Of a DNA stretch of 10,797 nucleotides, positions 7,140 to 10,797 are shown piece by piece. The position numbers were made by a program, and so were the translations under genes. This stretch comes from Eubacteriales bacterium (GTDB lineage Bacteria > Bacillota_A > Clostridia > Lachnospirales > Lachnospiraceae). Below the pieces are notes generated by a model that ran no database searches, was not told where the DNA came from, and worked only from the letters and a program-made list of their open reading frames with translations. The stretch lies in the NCBI GenBank assembly GCA_030527765.1, contig JAUNAE010000098.1:1-10797 (forward strand). Reading direction: 5' to 3'. Positions within the stretch are counted from its first letter, which is position 1. Each line of letters begins with the position of its first letter.

Positions 7140-7436
7140 TCAGGTACGGCTTTGGGCAATGGAAAAATTTCTTTGCTCTGCCGCTTCATACTGATTGATA
7201 ATGGCGTCCAATGCCTGCGTATACGAACGAATGGTATTTGAAAACAGCTGCATCTTTCCTTTGTCACCTTCAAAGGCATTATAAAATGCGTCATGGGATT
7301 CTCCTTCCCAGCTTCCATTCAGTGTATGTACCGTTTCTTCCAATTGAAGGACGGAATTATCAAATTGCTGATTTAATTGTTCCAGTTCCGTTTTTTTGAC
7401 TCTCAACTCTGCACTGGTCACTTTGATTTCTGCCAT
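7140..7436 (-). CDS. WXG100 family protein, type B (fourth of the array)
   Basis: A 98-aa ESAT-6-like protein with W43-E44-G45 (NGSWEGESHDAF) in the hairpin turn and a YxxxE export motif (Y83...E87, QYEAAE) near the C-terminus. I start it at the ATG at 7436 (MAEIKVTSAEL), which has GGGAG 7 nt upstream; an upstream in-frame ATG at 7466 lacks a comparable site. The opening aligns with that of the first WXG100 gene (ITDIKVSSAGIL), and both continue to W-x-G with an acidic residue and an AF pair, so they form the type B pair. It is followed by the type A gene 69 nt downstream, which repeats the B-then-A order of the first two genes. A 137-nt gap with a long stem-loop separates it from the upstream gene. 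Confidence 0.87.
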   Translation of the reverse strand: MAEIKVTSAELRVKKTELEQLNQQFDNSVLQLEETVHTLNGSWEGESHDAFYNAFEGDKGKMQLFSNTIRSYTQALDAIINQYEAAEQRNFSIAQSRT

Positions 7437-7482
7437 AATTGCTCCCTTCTTCCCGTCAATTCTCACGTCATATTATTTCGTC

Positions 7483-7559
7483 TCAATCGGGGAGACCCCC
7501 ATCTTCTATAAGTGAGGGATAACAAATTAGTCTCAGTGGGGGTCTAAATCCCCGACTGA
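7483..7559. repeat. Long interrupted stem-loop between WXG100 genes
   Basis: The outer arms TCAATCGGGG (7483-7492) and CCCCGACTGA (7550-7559) pair over 10 bp with one G-T wobble when read as minus-strand RNA. The inner arms AGACCCCCA (7493-7501) and TGGGGGTCT (7537-7545) pair over 9 bp. A 4-nt bulge sits on one side and a 35-nt terminal loop in the middle. It fills most of the gap between the third and fourth WXG100 genes. No T-tract follows. It could be an mRNA processing or stability element, or the remains of a small inverted-repeat element. Confidence 0.7.
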
Positions 7560-7573
7560 TTCCGCCGCACGGC

Positions 7574-7888
7574 TTATCCGTTTTCCCGCTGCCTGGCGAT
7601 CGCCAGGGCATTTAGTTCCGCTTCGTAGATATTCCAGGCAACGGTTTTCTGCATTTCTGCAATCTGCGCTATCCTCTGAGCCAGATTTTTCCCCTTTTCT
7701 TCCAGAGAATTCAGTTTCAGAAGAAAATCCCCCGCTGAGTTTCCCGTCCATCCACCTGCCAGCTGATTTCTGCAGGATGTGATCTCACTCTGTATCCGGG
7801 ATGCGACTTTACTGCTGATCACAAGCAGTCCATCCGCCCGTCCAATGCTTCTCTGATAGTCCAGATAGATTTCATATTCTGTCTGCAT
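7574..7888 (-). CDS. WXG100-like protein, type C (third of the array)
   Basis: A 104-aa, mostly helical protein with W47-T48-G49 (AGGWTGNSAGDF) in the expected central turn, which places it in or near the WXG100 superfamily. Its N-terminus (MQTEYEIYLDYQRS) is unlike those of the other four proteins in the array. The C-terminal helix has Y88-E-A-E-L92, so the usual YxxxD/E spacing is not met: the acidic residues fall at +1 and +3. GGGGGA stands 12 nt before the ATG, farther than normal, so translation may be weak. It sits between the two B-A pairs. It may partner with one of them or act as a chaperone or structural component. The family call rests on length, helicity, the WXG turn and context. 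Confidence 0.75.
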   Translation of the reverse strand: MQTEYEIYLDYQRSIGRADGLLVISSKVASRIQSEITSCRNQLAGGWTGNSAGDFLLKLNSLEEKGKNLAQRIAQIAEMQKTVAWNIYEAELNALAIARQRENG

Positions 7889-7920
7889 ACGTTTTTTTGA
7901 TCCCCCGCTTTTTGTTCAAG

Positions 7921-7993
7921 TCAATCCCTGCGAGACGTTGGCAATCCGCTTTTGCTGCGTCAAACAGATATTCGAATTCCGCTTCACTGCTTA
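7921..7993. repeat. Second tandem copy of the 34-bp repeat, between WXG100 genes
   Basis: The unit at 7960-7993 matches the one at 1714-1747 at 30 of 34 positions, including an identical 15-base start TCAAACAGATATTCG. Before it, 7921-7959 is a more degenerate unit that keeps GCAATCCGCTT. The 39-nt offset is close to the 41 nt between the units at 1673 and 1714. The last three bases (7991-7993) are the stop codon of the WXG100 gene at 7991-8302. Confidence 0.7.
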
Positions 7994-8302
7994 AAGCACA
8001 TCCGATTTCAGTGTCTGTGTTACAGATTCTGCCGTCTTCTCCGCTGTCTCATAAATTCCCGCCATCTGAAGCAGTCTCGGAGGACTTGTTTTAAGCCTCG
8101 CTGCGACCACTTTGCTTTTCTCCACCCAGTCTCTTCGAAGTTCCTGTGCCCGTACAGCTGCCTCTCCTTCCCAGAATCCCGAAACATTCGAAAGATCACT
8201 CTCGATGTTTCCGATCTCTTCCTGAAGTTTCTCGCACCATTGTTCCATTGTTTCTGCCTGACTTTTCAGTTTTTCCGGTGTTACTTTCAGTATGATATTC
8301 AA
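7991..8302 (-). CDS. WXG100 family protein, type A (second of the array), TTG start
   Basis: A 103-aa ESAT-6-like protein with W44-E45-G46 (GFWEGEAAV) in the turn and a YxxxE export motif (Y84...E88, IYETAE). The start codon is TTG, preceded by GAGG at normal spacing; no ATG or GTG gives the conserved N-terminus. The opening MNIILKVTPE matches that of the fifth gene, so the two are paralogues. Only 13 nt separate it from the type B gene upstream, as expected for a co-translated heterodimer pair. The stop codon coincides with the edge of an intergenic repeat unit, so the original C-terminus may have been changed by the repeat. It is a likely T7SS substrate or partner; the precise role is not visible. 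Confidence 0.85.
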   Translation of the reverse strand: MNIILKVTPEKLKSQAETMEQWCEKLQEEIGNIESDLSNVSGFWEGEAAVRAQELRRDWVEKSKVVAARLKTSPPRLLQMAGIYETAEKTAESVTQTLKSDVL

Positions 8303-8315
8303 TCTTTTTCCTCAC

Positions 8316-8618
8316 TCACACAGGCATTTGGGAAACATACTCCCCCACATCCCTGATACAATTTTCGTATTCTGCAACTCCCTGCCCTTCTCTGTCCAGC
8401 AATTGATGAAGTTCTAATAAAAGCTCCCTCACTTCCAGGAGATCCTGCCGAAAGGTATTCTCAAAAGCTTCCTTCGCATCCCCTGACCACATTCCTGATA
8501 GAGCGCAAAGTCCTTCTTCCAGACTGTTGACAGCATTTTCCATAGAGGAGCAGCTTGTCTCTCCCCGGTTTTTCCACTCAAGAATTCCGGCGGACGACAC
8601 TTTAATATCTGTTATCAC
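8316..8618 (-). CDS. WXG100 family protein, type B (first of the array), GTG start
   Basis: A 100-aa ESAT-6-like protein. I start it at GTG 8618 (M-ITDIKVSSAGIL) because AAAGG lies 8 nt upstream and the opening then aligns with the MAEIKVTSAEL of the fourth gene. An earlier in-frame GTG at 8624 would sit almost on top of the RBS. The turn is W44-S45-G46 (GMWSGDAKEAF). The C-terminal tyrosine context is Y84-E-N-C-I88, so the YxxxD/E export signal is not conserved, unlike its neighbour at 7991. In the family one partner of a heterodimer often carries the signal for both, and this gene ends 13 nt before the type A gene that has it. A 121-nt gap with repeat hairpins separates it from the EsaB-like gene. 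Confidence 0.82.
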   Translation of the reverse strand: MITDIKVSSAGILEWKNRGETSCSSMENAVNSLEEGLCALSGMWSGDAKEAFENTFRQDLLEVRELLLELHQLLDREGQGVAEYENCIRDVGEYVSQMPV

Positions 8619-8653
8619 AACCACAACCTTTCTGCCTATTTATCTCAGTAAAG

Positions 8654-8715
8654 TCAATCGGATTCTTGCAATCTGCTTTGCTCCTTGCAAGAAACCGAAT
8701 CTCGTAAGAGGATTC
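8654..8715. repeat. Repeat-derived hairpins between esaB-like and first WXG100 gene
   Basis: 8654-8687 is a diverged copy (25 of 34 positions) of the repeat unit found at 1714. It forms a hairpin with perfect 9-bp arms TTCTTGCAA (8663-8671) and TTGCAAGAA (8685-8693), extended by TCGG/CCGA after one mismatch. A second small hairpin, GAATCTC/GAGGATTC (8697-8715), matches the reverse complement of 4894-4912 at 17 of 19 positions. Confidence 0.65.
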
Positions 8716-8739
8716 TCAATCCATTTCTTCTATCCTCGT

Positions 8740-8982
8740 TCAAACAAGAATCAGATGACTCCCGCTTACAATTCCACATTCCTTCAAAGTTTTCTCCGGA
8801 TCCAACGGACCCTCTGCCTCTTCAGAACAGAGCAGAAACCCTTCGGCGGATTCCTCCTCTCTCTGAAGATTTCTCAGAATTGCCGCCATCTCCGAAGCGA
8901 TCTTTCCGGTTGTCAATTCTTCATCCAGCCAGAAATCCCTGACTTCCTGTATACAGACAATTTCCACATCTACCAGAATCAT
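8740..8982 (-). CDS. EsaB/YukD-like ubiquitin-fold T7SS accessory protein
   Basis: An 80-aa protein placed directly after essC. Its length, beta-strand-rich opening (MILVDVEIV), central helix (residues 24-40) and ending IVSGSHLILV fit the YukD/EsaB family, which has a ubiquitin-like fold and is an accessory or regulatory component of Firmicutes T7SS. The ATG at 8982 has GGGAGG 5 nt upstream. It overlaps the essC stop as ATGA, so translation is almost certainly coupled. A longer in-frame extension starting at 9111 lies wholly inside essC and is rejected. In model T7SSb loci esaB/yukD sits before essB and essC, so its place after essC is a variant order. The family assignment is by fold pattern and context, since sequence conservation in this group is low. 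Confidence 0.75.
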   Translation of the reverse strand: MILVDVEIVCIQEVRDFWLDEELTTGKIASEMAAILRNLQREEESAEGFLLCSEEAEGPLDPEKTLKECGIVSGSHLILV

Positions 8983-10797
8983 AAATCCTCCCATTCTACA
9001 AGAGGCACTCGTATTTTTCTGGATTGTTTCTCGGTCTGGGTCTGGGGCAGCATCCCCCATCCGGGTTCCATAAGTTTCGTCTGTCCGGAATACGAAATAT
9101 CCTGAAAACAAAGAGCCGGATTCTTTTGCAGTGCTCCACCAAACTGAATTCCTCTTCCCTGTCTCACAAATTTCTTCCAGGACCCCAATCCGGAAACTTC
9201 TTCTTTTTGCTCATTGGCTATGACTGCAGCAAAATAAATGTGAAGGCCTTCTCCCTTTTCAAAGATATTCTCCAGAAATCCTTTCATATCTTTTTTCGCA
9301 TGATAAACCAACTGCAAAAAAGCCGGGAAATCTGCAATTCCAACAAAACACGGCGGCTCCTTCCAGAGCGCTTCCCTTATTTTCTCTTCCGACATTCCCT
9401 GTCGAATCAGTTTCTCCCGTTGTTCTTTTCTCTCCACAAACAGAGGAATCAGTTTTTTCTGAAACCATTCAAACAGTTCTTCTTCCTCCTGCAGGTACTT
9501 GATTCCATATTCCCGTTCTCTTCCTGCAAAGAATGTACCCCCACAATCTATGATGCAGCAGGTTCCTCCCCGCTTTCTCATTTGCAGAAGCAGCACTTTC
9601 AAATAATTCTTTCTCCCGCTTCTTCGTTCTCCGGCAATCAACATGCAGTATTCTTTTCGGAAATCCAACATACACAGATCTCCGGTTGCATCCTCATATC
9701 CAACCGGAATGTACCACATCGAAACCTTTCCGGTATCCTGACCAAATTCCTTCCATTTAGGCTCTGCAGGAATTCTCGGAAGCAAGGCAGCTCTCTTTCC
9801 CTGATACGAACCGGCATAAGATTCACATTGCTCTCTCAGGACTTTTCTGCGATACAGAGCATCTTCTTCCGCAACTGCCAGTGCCGTCTGAAACTCCAGA
9901 ATGCGCTGCTCCCTCACAGCAAGTCCTCTTCCCGGTATTCCCGGTTCCGGAATTCTGTCAATTTTCATACTTCGCAAGGCATCTCTATATGCAAATTTGT
10001 CCGGAAGGGCAAGGCACAGCACTGTCTGAAACAGATTTGAAAATCTTGTGGGGATATCCCCCATAGAAAATCCTACTCCCGTGATAACAAGCAGCATTCC
10101 AAGGGCAGCTCCCTCTCTCGCAATGCGATATAAAATATGTTCGTACAGATCTCCTGTCTTTTCCCGGAACTTGCTGTAGTTGTCCAGAATCACAAGAAGA
10201 AGCGGTCCGGTTTTTTCACATTTTTCTGAAAGATTCTCCACTGTTCGTTCTTTTTTTCGCTCTTCCAGCATTTTCTCCAACTGATGCAGTGCCCGGGGAA
10301 TATGTTCATCCTCCTGTTCTTTCAATATCCCGATTGTGTGCGGCATAGAAGCAAAGGCTGTCATCCCGCCATCACTGAAGTCAAAAGCGAGCATCTGAAT
10401 TTCTTCCGGAGAATATCGAAACAGAATTCCTGTAATCAGCGTCTGAAGAAGCGTGCTCTTGCCGCTTCTCGTCATTCCAAGAATGACCAGATGCCCGCAT
10501 TCCGGAAACGTTATTTCAAAAGATGGCTGCATCTGTCGCTCCGGATCATCCATCTTTCCGAGAAGCACTGAAATTCCGGAATTCTGTCTGATACTTGTAT
10601 CACAGTCCGAAAGATATAGAATCTCCGGCAGTTCTTCCATCCACAGAGAAGCGCATCTTCTCATTCCCATTCCTTCGAATACTCTTCCCAGATATTCTTT
10701 CACTGCCTGAAGTTCCGACACCCCGGACAGGTTTCTCCTCTGACGCGCAGCGCTTCTGCCATGCCCCGTATTCGACAAGAGCACCACAGACTCTCCC
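8979..10797 (-). CDS. essC: EssC-type T7SS ATPase, C-terminal 605 residues (5' end off-window)
   Basis: EssC is the membrane-anchored FtsK/SpoIIIE-family motor of T7SSb that recognises and drives export of WXG100 substrates. The visible part, numbered from the first full codon, begins in a linker (LSGVSELQAVKEYL) typical of the stretch after the first ATPase domain. A complete middle domain follows, with Walker A GMTRSGKS (107-114), a Walker B-like LLLVILDN (198-206, D205-N206) and the YSPEEIQMLAFDF strand. The last ATPase-like domain follows from about residue 380. Its P-loop reads GERRSGRKN (389-397), with Arg-Lys where GK[ST] is expected, so nucleotide binding is probably weak or lost. In the family the last domains bind substrate signals. 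The FHA, transmembrane and first ATPase regions lie off-window. The stop overlaps the next gene as ATGA. The reading frame is intact through the edge. Confidence 0.88.
   Translation of the reverse strand, partial: GESVVLLSNTGHGRSAARQRRNLSGVSELQAVKEYLGRVFEGMGMRRCASLWMEELPEILYLSDCDTSIRQNSGISVLLGKMDDPERQMQPSFEITFPECGHLVILGMTRSGKSTLLQTLITGILFRYSPEEIQMLAFDFSDGGMTAFASMPHTIGILKEQEDEHIPRALHQLEKMLEERKKERTVENLSEKCEKTGPLLLVILDNYSKFREKTGDLYEHILYRIAREGAALGMLLVITGVGFSMGDIPTRFSNLFQTVLCLALPDKFAYRDALRSMKIDRIPEPGIPGRGLAVREQRILEFQTALAVAEEDALYRRKVLREQCESYAGSYQGKRAALLPRIPAEPKWKEFGQDTGKVSMWYIPVGYEDATGDLCMLDFRKEYCMLIAGERRSGRKNYLKVLLLQMRKRGGTCCIIDCGGTFFAGREREYGIKYLQEEEELFEWFQKKLIPLFVERKEQREKLIRQGMSEEKIREALWKEPPCFVGIADFPAFLQLVYHAKKDMKGFLENIFEKGEGLHIYFAAVIANEQKEEVSGLGSWKKFVRQGRGIQFGGALQKNPALCFQDISYSGQTKLMEPGWGMLPQTQTEKQSRKIRVPLVEWEDL

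Noticed and set aside
8983..9111. N-terminal extension of the EsaB-like protein starting at 9111
   Set aside because: It overlaps essC entirely; the ATG at 8982 has a strong RBS and gives the family length.
9024..10040. Long plus-strand open frame of 338 codons
   Set aside because: It lies wholly antisense to essC, which has clear domain motifs, and its translation is Ser/Phe/Leu-rich with no domain pattern.
1..10797. CRISPR array, tRNA, rRNA or transposase gene
   Set aside because: No regularly spaced identical repeats, no tRNA-like cloverleaf and no transposase or integrase motifs were seen on either strand. The 34-bp units are degenerate and not interspersed with spacers.

Overview
The window reads as a Bacillota chromosome segment, most likely a gut Lachnospiraceae-type anaerobe. 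The grounds are moderate-to-low GC, strong AGGAGG-type ribosome binding sites, a Firmicutes-style type VII secretion (T7SSb) locus, a DUF1002 (YpuA-like) secreted protein, an MgtE transporter and a RACE/RamA-like ASKHA protein. The genus cannot be fixed from the sequence alone. Every gene I can support is on the minus strand, so transcription runs from high to low coordinates. The long plus-strand open frames are antisense shadows.

Layout in the direction of transcription: (1) 10797-6676 is the distal part of a T7SSb operon. It starts inside essC (5' end off-window) and continues with an EsaB/YukD-like ubiquitin-fold protein joined to essC by an ATGA overlap. Five small WXG100 (ESAT-6-like) genes follow, and a strong hairpin terminator closes the operon. 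The five fall into three sequence types in the order B-A-C-B-A, which suggests duplication of a two-gene partner module. Three of the gaps between the small genes carry structured or repeated DNA. (2) 6675-4833 holds a leader with a possible 37-codon ORF that can form competing hairpins, then mgtE and its terminator. (3) 4841-1876 is a two-gene operon. A RACE-like protein that lacks the usual ferredoxin domain is followed, after one base, by a GH1 beta-glucosidase. Its promoter overlaps the mgtE terminator stem. (4) 1799-1 holds an extended -10 promoter, a 5' leader with two tandem copies of a dispersed repeat, and a DUF1002 secreted protein with a long acidic linker that runs off the window.

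The T7SS genes form one functional unit: EssC is the motor, the EsaB-like protein is an accessory factor, and the WXG100 proteins are likely substrates or chaperone partners. The other genes look like separate housekeeping or metabolic units. The most interesting features are the B-A-C-B-A WXG100 array, the degenerate last ATPase domain of EssC, a repeat family that occurs both in the T7SS gaps and ahead of the DUF1002 gene, a long stem-loop inside the WXG100 array, and the attenuator-like leader of mgtE.
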